64,000 bases of DNA, from assembly GCF_000321225.1 (NCBI RefSeq), contig NW_004450287.1:587907-651906 (forward strand), written 5' to 3'. The DNA is from Odobenus rosmarus divergens (taxonomy: Eukaryota > Chordata > Mammalia > Carnivora > Odobenidae). This document shows, piece by piece, positions 1 through 11,129 of the stretch; the first letter of the stretch is position 1, and each line of letters starts with the position of its first letter. The notes below the pieces were generated by a model. The model made no database searches, was not told the origin of the DNA, and saw only the letters and a program-made list of their open reading frames with translations. Made by a program: the position numbers and the translations under genes.

Positions 1-1872
1 TAAAATGATGAGGAAATGAGACTAGGCACAGATAACTTTGGATTGGAAGGGAAGAGACCCCTGAAGTGGGATTATACCCACGAAGGAGGAGCGTTTCACC
101 TCAATGGGGGAACCTCCCCAATGGCATGAGGACAATACAGATTAATGGAACAGAATAAGGTAGTTTAAAAAAAAAAAATGCTAGGCACAAGCATCACCTA
201 CTTCTTGAGTTACCTCAGATCAGCTCACCAAATGGCTCCAAATCAAAATGGTTCACTGGCTTTATTTTATTCTTAAATGATGGGACAGATAGGGAGATGA
301 AGAATAAAATAAGATATACCTCAGAATAATGCACTTGATTGGACATATTTGATTTTTGTAGGCAGCTTTTCTCTTCATCTTTTTCCATTTGAAAATCAGG
401 TTATATCCATTTTTCATATTTGGAAGCACAGTCAGAGGAGGAATTTTGCAGATACAGTAAAAATAAAAGTGAATTGCTCTTCTAATTGCCTTGCAGACTT
501 AGCTTATATGAATAATTATTCATAATCTTTTTTGATGCTGTAGTGTAATAAGTTTTTTTTCTTTTGATGGCAATAAAATAGGTTCATTTATTGAGGCTAT
601 AATGATCAAAATGAAAACTTGAAAAATGATGGCTCGTGCACTAGAGAAAAAAAGAGTTTGAATATTTAAAATACTAAACAGTAAAAAAGTGAAGTTTTTC
701 TCACTTCAAGCTTTCAGAAATGTTAGATGAAGGTGAATCCTGGGCACTTGGTTTTTGTTTTTTAATGTTAACACATTTTATCTAACCCCTTATATTCAAA
801 ATATTATTTCAATATACAATCAATATTAAAAAATTATTAATGAGATATTTTACAGTCTTTTTCACAGTGAAATTCAGTGTGTATACACTTGACGTATATT
901 TCAAATTAGATTAGCCACACTGCAAGTGCTCAGTAGCCACCATGATGCTAGCAAATTGGAAGAATCACACGGATTAAGAATATAAGAATATTCTTAGGAG
1001 AAGGACAATTTAGCAAAGAAATGCAGTCGATTTACATAATAAAGAGCTCAGAGGCGTAGGGCAAGCAGATTAGGGACAAATGCCTCTAGACTTGAGCTTG
1101 ACAGAGGGGTGGTGAGCTCTAAGTGAATAAGGTGCTGTTCAGTCCCGCTGAGTTGAGCAGTCAACAGGAGATTAAAAAGGAGGATTTTATGAAGCATTAA
1201 GGGTCTATGGGTCCTTTCCAAGGGGTTAAAAAAAAAAAAAACTAAAGATTTTGTTATTTTAAAATATTTAAGTTTGCATGGACCTCATTCTTTGTCAAGA
1301 GCACTGCTGTAAATTATAACCACAGGGTTAAAACTTCAAAACATTAAAAACTATTTTAAAGGAGAAGGGCTTTTAGTCAAAGGGTGGAGTTGGGGTGGAG
1401 GGTTTAAATCCCTAATCCACCCCTCTTTTCATTTTCATAGAATGTGACCGAGAACACTTCCCATTGCCTTCTCTATGATTAGCCATTGGGAGAGAAGCAG
1501 CTAATCTGGTGGGTTGGGGCCCTGACCCTCCCCAGGGCTTTCCTTTCTGGGGAAAGGGCCCAGATGTTCACAGCCACTGGCCCCACTCTCTTCCTGGGTG
1601 CTGTCAGCTGCTTACGGGCTCTCCCTTTGCGCTCCTCACACCCCTTGCTCAGCCTCTCTCAGGTGGTAAGAGACATATATAATCCCAGTACAGCACAGTA
1701 ACTGCTTTACTGGAGGCCTTAAATTCAAAGTAGCCTAAGAGCAGAAAGGAAGGAGGGGATCAGGGGTTTGGAGGTCATTCTTCACATCAGAGGGCCTTCT
1801 TTTCTACTCACACCCCTTATATAATGCCATTTTGTCATTCCACATTACTATGGAAATGTTATTTTCTCCCAG
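1..1872. other. Intergenic, AT-rich, no gene seen
   Basis: I see no coding exon or RNA gene here. Roughly 760-985 resembles an old, diverged eutherian interspersed repeat (a 'TTATTAATGAGATATTTTAC' core followed by a 'AAGTGCTCAGTAGCCAC' type end) that I cannot name with certainty. The short open frame near 1486-1701 has no recognisable domain and begins at a non-ATG codon. The rest looks like unique AT-rich sequence with several poly(A) runs. Confidence 0.5.
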
Positions 1873-2060
1873 CTTTATTTATTTATTTATTTATTTTAAG
1901 GGGCAGAAGCGGGAGGGAGAGAGTTGGAGAGAGAGAGCCTAAACAGGCTCCACACCCAACACAGAGCCTGACGCGGGGCTGGATCTCACAACCCTGAGAT
2001 CAGGACCTGAGCCGAAATCAAGGGTCGACACTTTAACTGACTGGGCCACCAGGCGCCCCT
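1873..2060 (-). repeat. CAN SINE (carnivore tRNA-derived SINE)
   Basis: Antisense copy. The tail appears as (TTTA)n at the left, followed by a GA-rich block, and the tRNA-like head reads '...ACTGGGCCACCAGGCGCCCCT' at the right. It is diverged from the younger copies in this window, so it is probably an older subfamily. No target-site duplication is obvious. Confidence 0.88.
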
Positions 2061-2061
2061 C

Positions 2062-2930
2062 TCCGAGGTTTACTGAGATACGATTGACATACAATATTGT
2101 ATAAGTTTAAAGTCTACAACATAATGATTTGATATGTGTATATGTTGCAAAATAATTACCAAAAAAAAAGATCAGTTAACAGTTCTATCACCTCACATAG
2201 TTACAAATTTTGTATGTGTGGTGAAAACTTTTTAGATCTCTCTCAGCAACTTTCAAATATACAAGACACTATTGTTAACTATAGTCACCATGCCGTATCC
2301 CCAGAATTAGTCATCTTCAACTGGAAATTTGTACCTTTGACCATATTCACCCATTTCCCCCGCCTCTCACACCCTGCTCCTGGCAATCACCATTCTACTC
2401 TCCGTTTCTATGAGTTCAGCTTTTTTAGATTCCACATATAAGTGAATTCTTACCGTATTTGTCTTTCTCCATCTGACTTGTTTCACTTAACATAATGTTC
2501 TCAAGTTTCATCGACATTGTTGCAAATGGCAGGATTTCCTTCATTTTTATGGCTGAATAATATTCCATTGCATATATAACCATTTTTTCTTTATGAATAA
2601 AGAAAAGTGTGTCAATGGGCACAAGTTATTTCCATATCTTGGCTATTGTGAAAAACATTGCAATGAACATGGGGGTGCAGAGATCTCTTCAAGATAGTGA
2701 TTTCATTTCTTTGGGATATGTATTCCAGTGGAATTGCTAAATTATAAGGCAGTTCTATTTTTAATTTTTTGAGGAACTTCCACACTGTTTTCCATAGCGG
2801 CTGCACCAAAATTTACCTTCTCAGCACCACTGTAAAAGGGTTCCCTTTTTCCTCACATCCTCCCAAACACTTGTTACATCTTGGCTTTTCAGTAATGGCT
2901 ATCTTAACAGGCAGGTACAGCTCTGACTGT
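2062..2930 (-). repeat. Old L1 fragment (3' end of ORF2 and 3' UTR)
   Basis: The + strand reads as the reverse complement of an ancestral mammalian L1 3' end. Minus-strand translations around 2425-2622 and 2612-2809 show decayed L1 ORF2 C-terminal motifs (for example MEYYSAIKMKEI). The frames are broken and the element is 5'-truncated, so it is a fossil. It lies directly beside the SINE that ends at 2060. Confidence 0.85.
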
Positions 2931-3985
2931 TGTAAGTCCTGCCCCTCTTCTCTGTTTCTGTCTGATTCTCAGTGGTCAAGGTCCTGCCATTTTCCCCAGT
3001 GATTCCTATGAGGTGATGTCCAAGTGGGCATCTTAGAAAGTACCTGACAATGATGGGGGAGCTGGATGTTCACCTTGGGTTCTTTGCTCCCCCCTGGAGA
3101 GACCTTAAGCCCAGAAGTGCCCCCTTGGTGCAGCGCTATGCAGTCCTGGGAATGGGGCAACAAAGTCGGAGTGTAGCTTCTCCTGTGACCCTTCTAATGT
3201 GGATCTCTGTGATCGGAGGGCAGGGGTAGGGGGCTGGGAGGGGTGTTGCTTCAGCCCACCCCTGAGTTTCTGGGATTTTTACAACAGTGTCCTATCTCTG
3301 GTCTTCTTGTGAGGAGAACTGAAGTTGGAACAGCCTATGTCACCATGTTGGTCTGTGTACTTGGTTTAAACTGAAAGAATGACATGTTGATTTGGGGAAA
3401 ACATGGCAATTCTTTTATATTTTCTAATATAAAAAGGAAAAGTTACATTCCTTTCTTTGAAAAGAAGTGCATGGCAATGCCGAACATTTTTCAAATCAAT
3501 AAAAAATTATTCACTAACCTTGTGAAGATGTATTTTTCCTCCACACATTTCCTTATCCTATAAACTACCAAAGTTTGCCTTTTTACCTTCTCTCTGCATT
3601 CCTACAACTGGATGCAATGGCACTTATTCCCTTTTTCATGGGATACAGTTAAGGGCAATAGTAAAAGACACCTGACAATACTGTCCAGCTATTCTGAGTT
3701 GGAGAAAGACTGAAACTTTGAGATATTACCTGGCCAAGTGGCTTTCTTCGCTTCTGGAGATGTTCTACAAACGTATTATTTTATATGTCTTGATTCTCTG
3801 CCTAGGCATTTGTAATAACCTGGGGTCTTCAAACCAAGCATAATTAACAGACAAGTGAATAATCAATAACAATATAGTCCGGTAGATACTGTAATAAAAG
3901 TAATATCAAAGTACAGCAATATTACAACACCTCATAGGGGCAGTCAGGGACTTGTCTGTGCACTAATGTCCATGGAAGGCAGTGC
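2931..3985. other. Intergenic, no gene seen
   Basis: The first part, to about 3360, is GC-richer and may be further decayed repeat. The remainder is AT-rich and apparently unique. No splice-flanked coding block or RNA gene is recognisable. Confidence 0.45.
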
Positions 3986-5015
3986 TGTTAGTTTTCTACT
4001 GCTGTAAAATAAATTACCACAAGCTTAGCAACTTAAAACAACACGTATTGATTATCTCACAGTTTCTAGGGGCCAAAGTCCTGGCTCAGCTTAGCCAGGT
4101 CCTCTACTCGGTGTCTTATGGGACTGAAATCCAGAGGTCGGCTCACCTGCATTCTCACCTGGAGATCCTCCAAGGCAGAATTCAGGTCATTGCAGCTGTA
4201 GGAGGGAGGTCCCTGTTTTCTTGTCGGTTGTCGGGCTGTCAGTCCAGGGCTGCTCTTGTTTCGTAGGGGCCACCCACAGGCCTTTGCCACACAGCGCTCT
4301 CCCCAGCCTTCTCAGACGGGGCAGTGGGGAACCAGATAAAGGAGATCTTATTCAAAATGGAGTCAGAAGCCCTGAAGGGGGAGCTTTCACGCACCTACCA
4401 CTCATTGCAGCCTGCTTAACCTGTGGGAAGAAGGAAGATAAGAATAATTTTGACAAGGGAGGACATTTTTTCACATAGGAATTTTCTCGCCTGCTTTTAG
4501 AGAAAAGAGGGGAGATCCCTCCCTGCCCAGCAACAATGCATGAACCCCAGCTTGCTGTCACTGAGAAACCACCACAACCTCCAACCCTCATTCTTCTCAG
4601 TGAACTTTGGTTCACATCAACTCTCTCCCACTTTCCTCTTAAAGCCTAAGAAAAGCTGACCTTCCCTTTGTTTCTTCAGACTTGCCTGTGGCTCACTGTA
4701 GCTTGCTTGTCCCAAATTGCAATTCCTCTGCTATTCCAGAATAAACTCATTTTTTTACCTAAATAAAATGCTTTTTGCTCTATTCAAAGTTACTAACAGT
4801 TTACTTCTTCAAGGCCAGCAGGAGAGTCTCCTCTCCCATTGGCTAAGGCAGGGTCTTATATAACTTAAGGTAACCACAGGAGTAACTCTCCCCTTTTCTC
4901 TACCATATTTTATTGGCCAGAAGCAAGCCACAAGTGTTGCCTGCACTTCAGAGGAGAGAATGACACAAAAGCATGACTCATTTGGAGGTCTTTTTAGGAT
5001 GTGTCTGCCACAAGA
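3986..5015. repeat. Unclassified interspersed repeat block, possibly LTR-like
   Basis: It starts with the widely dispersed mammalian repeat motif 'ACTGCTGTAAAATAAATTACCACAAGC...ACTTAAAACAACAC' (shortened here) and continues into a GC-richer stretch. Near 4741 it has an 'AATAAACTCA' poly(A)-like context such as is seen in retroviral-type LTRs. I recognise the style of the repeat but not the family. The open frames across it are fragments without domains. Confidence 0.45.
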
Positions 5016-5680
5016 TGACATGAAAATTTCATAAAGAGGAGGTCTGAGATGAGTTTTGTAGGTTGCCTATGATGGGAAAGAGATGAGGAAAAGACAGCCC
5101 AAGCAGGTTGAAAAGCCTTAGCAACAATAGAGCAGAGGAGGGAAGGTACAAAACACATTCTGAAATAGTAATTAGTCCTTAGAATGGAATAAAAGGACCT
5201 CTGTTCTTTCCACTTTGTGTGAACTTGTAGGAATTCCCAAAAAGAAGGTAGAGTTTCTGCCACCCCCAGTGATGTCTCTGTGTGAATTAGATAAAGACAC
5301 CCCTTCTCCCGGTGTGTACACACCACACCATAGACAGCTCGATGGCTGGGTGGCTGCAGGCTGAGCTCATCCCCAGCCCACTCTCCCCAGTCAACAGGCT
5401 ACGCCACTGTCTGTGGCGGCCCTGGAGGAAGAACTGTAGAGGAATTTGGGAAGTGGGTAAACTGGTGCTCGTGGGTAACCATCTCATGTACGTTCTGCCA
5501 CAGAGCCCCGTGGCACTTTAACATGACTCCTTCCAAGGCTTTCCACTGTCACCCATGGGCTGACCCTGGGGCACATTTCTGAACTGGCAGATCTGAGTAG
5601 GGAGAGGCATGGCAGTGGGGATACAGAGAATGGACACCAGAAGAAGGAAAGTGAATTTAAAATTAAAGAATGGAAAATTA

Positions 5681-5876
5681 GGGGCGCCTGGGTGGCACAG
5701 TCAGTTAAGCGTCTGCCTTCGGCTTAGGTCATGATCCCAGGGTCCTGGGATCGAGCCCCGCGTCGGGCTCCCAGCTCAGCCGAGTCTTCTTTTCCCTCTG
5801 CCCCTCCCCCTGCTCATGCTCTGTCTCTCTGTTTCTATCTCTCTCTCTCTCAAACAAATAAATAAAATCTTTTAAA
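5681..5876 (+). repeat. CAN SINE with 16-bp target-site duplication
   Basis: A full-length young copy: head 'GGGGCGCCTGGGTGGC', CT-rich region, then an AATAAAATCTTTT tail. It is flanked by the direct repeat AAAGAATGGAAAATTA at 5665-5680 and 5877-5892, which fixes the insertion boundaries. Confidence 0.97.
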
Positions 5877-5892
5877 AAAGAATGGAAAATTA

Positions 5893-7366
5893 AAGTTCTG
5901 GAGATTATTTTGCTATTTTAATAAAGTGGCAATTTTCTACAGGCCTTCGAAGCTCTAAACACTATTGTTTCAAACGAAGTTAGGTATAATATATTTCAAT
6001 ATTCATTAACTAAAATGATTTTAGATCTAACTCTATACATGGTATTGGGACCAAATACCATTTTTAGTTTTCAAAAAAAAAAAAAAAAACACAAAACACT
6101 ATTTATCAACTACCTATCATATGCTAGGCTTGAAACTTTATAAACAGTGCTTCAAGTAATCCTTACAAACCTGAAAAATAATTATTAATGTACATACCTT
6201 TATAGATAAGGAAATTGAGATGCCAGGATATGAGGTCCAACTCAGGGGTTCCATTCCCATGTATTTTGTGGGAATCATGCCTCTCAGGAGTTGTACAAGC
6301 TGGTCAGGTCAAGTATACCCACTTAACTGGAAAAGGAAACCCTGGTCCTTCAGCTCATCCTTAGTACTGCACCAAAAAGTTAACTTCCATTGCTTTGGAA
6401 TTTCAGGGAATTTTACTTTTCAGATTTGAGCAGTGGTTCTCTGGAGTTTCGTAGTTATTAGGTATTTTTTGAGCCCTTACCATATGTCAAACACAGTATT
6501 TGGTGTTCTACATGTTATTTCATCTAATCTTCATAGTTTTCTGATACGGATACAATCAAGCCCCCATTTCACAAACAGGGAAACTGAGATGACAAGTTAA
6601 TCAACCTGCCCATGAGAGTCAGGCAGTAATTGGTGGGTTCAAGATTGAACCCAGGTATCCTCGACTCATTGTGCAAAGATAAGCTGAGAAATTATGGGGG
6701 ACATCACACACTCCTCAGGCTAACTTCCCCACAATAGTTAATCTGAAAGTATCTTCACATTTATCTCTTTCCTATTTAAACTGTCATGCTACTTTGCAAT
6801 GATTTATCATCACACATCAGATTTTATAGTCACCTCCACGCAAATCTGTGGCTGATTAATTAACTAAAATTGGAAGACATTTTGATGATGAAAAGTGCTA
6901 AGCATTGCCATGAATAATAATTAGTGTGCTACTCCAACTAAATTATGTATGTCAGTATTGGGAATCAATCAGTAGAGGGAGGGTCACACCTCAGATGGCC
7001 AAACTAGATAAGATGGATTAGTCAAAGCAACACAAATGATTCAAACAGATATTAGCAGGAAAAACAAGAATAAAAAACAACAACAAAGCCTTACTGACCA
7101 CCTAGTATATGCTATGCACCATTCAGGATCCTGGAGACACAACGTTGAACAGGACAGAAATGATGACTGCCTCTGGGCGTCTTGCAGTCCAGAACGTGGA
7201 AGACAGGACAGGTGGCCCCCCACAAGGTGTTCCTGCAGTCAGCCAGCAGACCAGGAGAAAACAAGTACATGGCCAAGGTGGCTGTGATTCACAGCCTGCT
7301 CTCCAGTCCCTAAGGGGGTTGAGATGAAGTGAGGTGAGGTTGCAGTCTTAGAAGAGAACCGGGGTT
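5893..7366. other. Intergenic, with an old MIR at 6452-6670
   Basis: No gene seen. At 6452-6670 (+) there is a MIR-like segment with the order 'GAGCCCTTACCATATGTC' ... 'CCATTTCACAAACAGGGAAACTGAG' ... 'GAACCCAGG'. Around 7085-7180 is an old repeat of the type 'TATATGCTATGCACCATTC' that I cannot assign to a family. Confidence 0.55.
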
Positions 7367-7558
7367 GGGGCACCTGGGTGGCTCAGTTGGCTACGCGTCT
7401 GCCTTTGGCTCAGGTCATGATCTCAGGGTCCTGCAGTCGAGTCCCATCTTGGGCTCTCCGCTCAGTGGGGAGTCTGCTTTTCCCTCTTACTCTGCCTCTG
7501 TGCTCTCCTCTCTCTCTCTAAAATAAAATAAAATAAAATAAAATAAAATAAAATAAAA
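7367..7558 (+). repeat. CAN SINE ending in (AAAAT)n microsatellite
   Basis: Typical head 'GGGGCACCTGGGTGGCTCAG', CT-rich block, and a tail that has expanded into about eight AAAAT units at 7520-7558. Such arrays at SINE tails are common and length-variable. Confidence 0.93.
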
Positions 7559-8713
7559 GGCTTGAAGAAGAAGAGGAGGAGAACCAGGACAGGCAAGGCT
7601 ATGACAGGGATTCAGCTACTGAAATAGGCAGTGACCTACCCACAGGAAGTAGGCAAGAGCTTGGTTACTAGAAACAAATCAGGGCCTGATCAGCAGGAAG
7701 GGTAAAGTCAGGTTAGTCTTCAGGCCTAGAATTTTATAAAGCCCCCTGCAGCCTGTTAGAAACGGAAGTGCCCCCAGAGGCTGAGGTACACGTGAACCTA
7801 GGTTCTCCTGTGCAGTTGCGGCTGCTTGGGAACCAGAGAGCCATGAAGGGAGGAAGCCGGATAAGCCACCCCACTCTCCTAGGCTGTTTTCTTTCTAAGA
7901 TAGCTCACGACATTTCCATAGATGTAATGAGACACCCTGCCCCCGGAAGTCCCAAACCGGAAGTTACCCAAATGATAGTCACACACAGGGCTTTCTCTTT
8001 CCCTACCAAAGATATCTTTTTCTGAGCAGGAATTAGATGTCTCACAAGTTTTCTTGCCCAATTATTCTGCTTGGGAGTAACTGCCGCCTTCATTTCCAGA
8101 AGCTGGACTCCCAGTCCTTGCTCTAAGTGGTGAGTTTGCTTTAAAAAGGGAAGCAATCCTGAAGCAGGAGCACAGGCGGATGTGTGCTGTCTTGGATTGC
8201 AGGAGGCCCCTGCGACCCACTCAGTTCTCGGATTTGAATTCTTATCAGGGAGTCAATTTCTTCAAAGATGCCATTTCATTCCTTTCTAATTCTATGACTA
8301 ATCCCTTTCTATCCTGCAGAAGGCGACCGCATTTCTTTGCTTTTGCTGCCTTACTTTCTCGTTAGTTTTTGAGGTGTGATCAAGGAGTCATTTTCCTTCG
8401 GTGATGCTATGCGGATACCTGTAGGCTATAATCCCCAGTGGCGACTGGCACAAATTGCATTCATTTGATCAAACAAATAAGAATAACTGTCTTTCAAGAA
8501 GCAATATTTTCCCGAAGAATGCGATTTTAAAACAGGTTGTTTCAAGTGTTATTTACCCCATTTTCTTTAAAGACATTTCTTCTCAAGAGCGTAATTACAA
8601 ACAGTAAACTCATTTGCATCTAAGCTTGGAACTAGGCATTGCCAAAGCTGTCAAATATTTTACAAATATTTGTAAATGTTTCCATATAAGATACGTATAA
8701 AAAGGCCAAGTAA

Positions 8714-8898
8714 GGGGCGCCTTGGGTGGCTCAGTCAGTTAGGCGTCTGCCCTTGGCTCAGGTCATGATCCCAGGGTCGTGGGATTGAGTCCCATATTGG
8801 GCTCCCAGCTCAGCGGGAAGTCTGCTTCTCCATCTTCCTCTGCTGTTCCCCCTGCTTGTGCTCTCTCTCTCTCTATCTCTGTTAAAAAAAAAAAAAAA
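8714..8898 (+). repeat. CAN SINE
   Basis: Head 'GGGGCGCCTTGGGTGGC' (one extra T against the usual head) and a poly(A) tail ending at 8898. A probable imperfect duplication flanks it: AAAGGCCAAGTAA before and AAAGGCAAAGTGA after. Confidence 0.95.
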
Positions 8899-9168
8899 GG
8901 CAAAGTGACTCTTTTGTGGGCATGTGGTAAACATTCAAGAATCAAATATTCTACACACTCCTGATGACCAATAACTTTACAAGATTCTTTCATATGTTTC
9001 AAATTATTTTATCCACAAAACAGATCAGAGTTATGATGCCCATTTGGCCATGACATGTTCATGTTTATACACATGGACCCTGACCACAGCCCCGATCTCC
9101 TGACCTTGAGTTCATGTTCCTTTCTGAAGTGTACATGCTCAAAAACTGTTATCTAAAACACAAAGAGA

Positions 9169-9355
9169 GACGCCTGGGTGGCTTAGTCGGTTAAGTGTCT
9201 GCCTTCAGCTCAGGTCATGATCCCAGGATCCTGGGATCCAGTCATCATCTGGCTCCTTGCTCAGGGGGAGCTCTGCTTCTCCCTCTCCCCTGCTCATGCT
9301 CTGTCTCTTGCTCTGTATCCCTCGAATGGATAGATAAAATGTTAAAAAAAAAAAA
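9169..9355 (+). repeat. CAN SINE
   Basis: Head 'GACGCCTGGGTGGCTTAG' through a poly(A) tail. Flanking short duplication: ACACAAAGAGA before, CCCACAAAGATG after. It lies directly 5' of the plus-strand L1 tail that starts near 9376. Confidence 0.92.
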
Positions 9356-9512
9356 CCCACAAAGATGTGGGTCGTGGAATAAGTTAAATATGTGATGGGG
9401 ATTAAACAGTGCACTTGTTGTGATGAGCACTGGGTGATGTATGGAAGTGTTGAATATTGTACACCTGAAACTCGTATAACACTGCATGTTAACTAACTGG
9501 AATTTTTTTTCC

Positions 9513-10526
9513 CAAGATTTTATTTAAATTCAAGTTAGTTTTTTTTTAAGATTTTATTTATTTATTTGACAGAGAGAGAGATAGCAAGAGAGGGAACACA
9601 AGCAGGGGGAGTGGGAGAGGGAGAAGCAGGCTCCCCCTGAGCAGGGAGCCCCATGCGGAGCTCAGTCCCAGGGCCCGGGGATCATGAACTGAGCTGAAGG
9701 CAGAGGCTTAACGACTGAGCCACCCAAGCTCCCCTAAATTCAAGCTAGTTAACATAGTATAGTATTTGTTTCAGGGGTAGAATTTAGTGATTCATCACTT
9801 GCATATAATACCCAGTGCTCATTACAATAAGTGCCCTCCTTAAGGCCCATCACCCATTTACCCCATCCACCCACCTACCACCCCTCCAGCAACCCTCAGT
9901 TTGTTCTCTATAGTTAAAAGTCTCTTACGGTTTGCCTCCCTGTTTTTATCTTATTTTATTTTTCCTTCCCTTCCCCTATGTTCATGGGGTTTGTTTCTTA
10001 AATTCCACGTATGAGTGGAATCATATGGTATTTGTCTCTCTCTGATTTATTTCACGTAGCTTAACACCCTCTAGTTCCATCCACGTTGTTGCAGATGGCA
10101 AGATTTTGCTCATTTTGATGGCTGAGTAATATTCCATTGTGTGTGTATACACACACACACACAAACATATACACACACACACCACATCTTTATCTATTCA
10201 TCAGTCTATGGACATTTGGGCTCTTTCCATTTTTTGGCTATTGTGGAGAGTGCTGCTGTAAACACTGGGGTTCATGTACCCCTTCGAATCACTCTTTTTG
10301 TATCCTTTGAATAAATACCTAGTAGTGCAATTGCTGGATCATAAGGTAGTTCTATTTTTAACGTTTTGAGGAACTTCCATACTATTTTCCAGAATGGCTG
10401 CACCAGTTTGCATTCCCATCAATAGCCTAAGAGCATTCCCCTTTCTCCACATTCTCACCAACATCTGTTGTTTCCTGAGTTGTTAATTTTAGCCATTCTG
10501 ACCAGTGTGAGGTGGTTTCTCATTGT
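9513..10526 (-). repeat. Carnivore L1 fragment inserted in the L1 tail
   Basis: The + strand begins with a T-run and then 'AAGATTTTATTTAAATTCAAG', the reverse complement of a carnivore L1 3' end. It continues into decayed ORF2 sequence to about 10526. It is 5'-truncated. A CAN SINE (9541-9735) is inserted in it, and an alternating GT/AC tract occupies about 10140-10182. No intact reading frame remains. Confidence 0.85.
9541..9735 (-). repeat. CAN SINE nested within L1
   Basis: Antisense copy: (T)n tail at the left and '...GACTGAGCCACCCAAGCTCCCC' at the right. The near-perfect duplication TAAATTCAAGTTAGTT (9525-9540) and TAAATTCAAGCTAGTT (9735-9750) shows insertion into the minus-strand L1. 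Confidence 0.96.
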
Positions 10527-10770
10527 GGATTTGAATAAAAACTTTAAAAAATAAATAAATAAATAAAATACAAAGGATTTCCAATTAAAGCAAAACTGTT
10601 ATCTGCTTTATTTTTCAATATGTTCCTGTCTTATAAGGAAACTATTTATATTCTGAATTTTTAAAAATATTTTTTATGGAAGGTTTATTCAAAAAAGAAA
10701 AGCTGACTTCCGAGTAGTAGCTTGGTTATCACTTTTAATGATGTGTTTATATTAAAGACAATTCATAGTC

Positions 10771-11129
10771 TGTATTAGTCTGTTTGGACAGCTGTAACAG
10801 AATACCACACACTAGGTGGCTTATAAACAACAGAAAATTATTTCTTATAGTTCTGGAGGCTAGAAGTCCAAAATCAAGGTGCCAGCATGGTCACATTCTA
10901 GAGAGAGCCCTCTTCCTGGTTCATACACCATGCCTTCTTGCTGTGACCCCACATGGTGGTAGGGATGAGGTAATCTCTCCGGAGCCCCTTTTATAGGAGT
11001 GCTGATTCCATTCATAAAAGCTCTGCCCTCATGACATCACTTCCCAAAGATCCCATCTCCTAATACTGTCACCATTGGGGGGTTAGGATTGAACATATGA
11101 ATTTTGGGGGAGACATTCAGACTATAGCA
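10771..11129 (-). repeat. MaLR-type solo LTR (MST/MLT1-like)
   Basis: The + strand reads as the reverse complement of a MaLR LTR. It begins 'TGTATTAGTCTGTTTGGAC', contains 'GTGGCTTATAAACAACAG' and 'ACATATGAATTTTGGGGG', and ends 'ACTATAGCA'. It is old and diverged, with no internal retroviral region next to it, so a solitary LTR is the simplest reading. Confidence 0.85.

Larger units (their letters stand above)
9376..10572 (+). repeat. L1 3' end (+), split by a nested antisense L1
   Basis: 9376-9512 is the 3' UTR of a carnivore L1 in sense orientation ('GATGAGCACTGGGTGATGTATG' type motif, then 'TTAACTAACTGGAAT'). Its expected continuation, 'TTGAATAAAAAC' and an A-rich tail, reappears at about 10527-10572. 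The minus-strand L1 listed separately lies between the halves, so this is a host element interrupted by a later insertion. Confidence 0.8.

Noticed and set aside
2425..2809. Two minus-strand frames that look protein-like
   Set aside because: They are decayed C-terminal L1 ORF2 fragments, not host genes.
7520..7558. Pentanucleotide AAAAT array as a possible pathogenic-type expansion
   Set aside because: It is a SINE tail with about eight units in intergenic DNA, ordinary in length and place.
10140..10182. Alternating GT/AC tract that could look like a Z-DNA or TDP-43 site
   Set aside because: It lies inside an L1 fragment far upstream of the gene and is a common low-complexity expansion.
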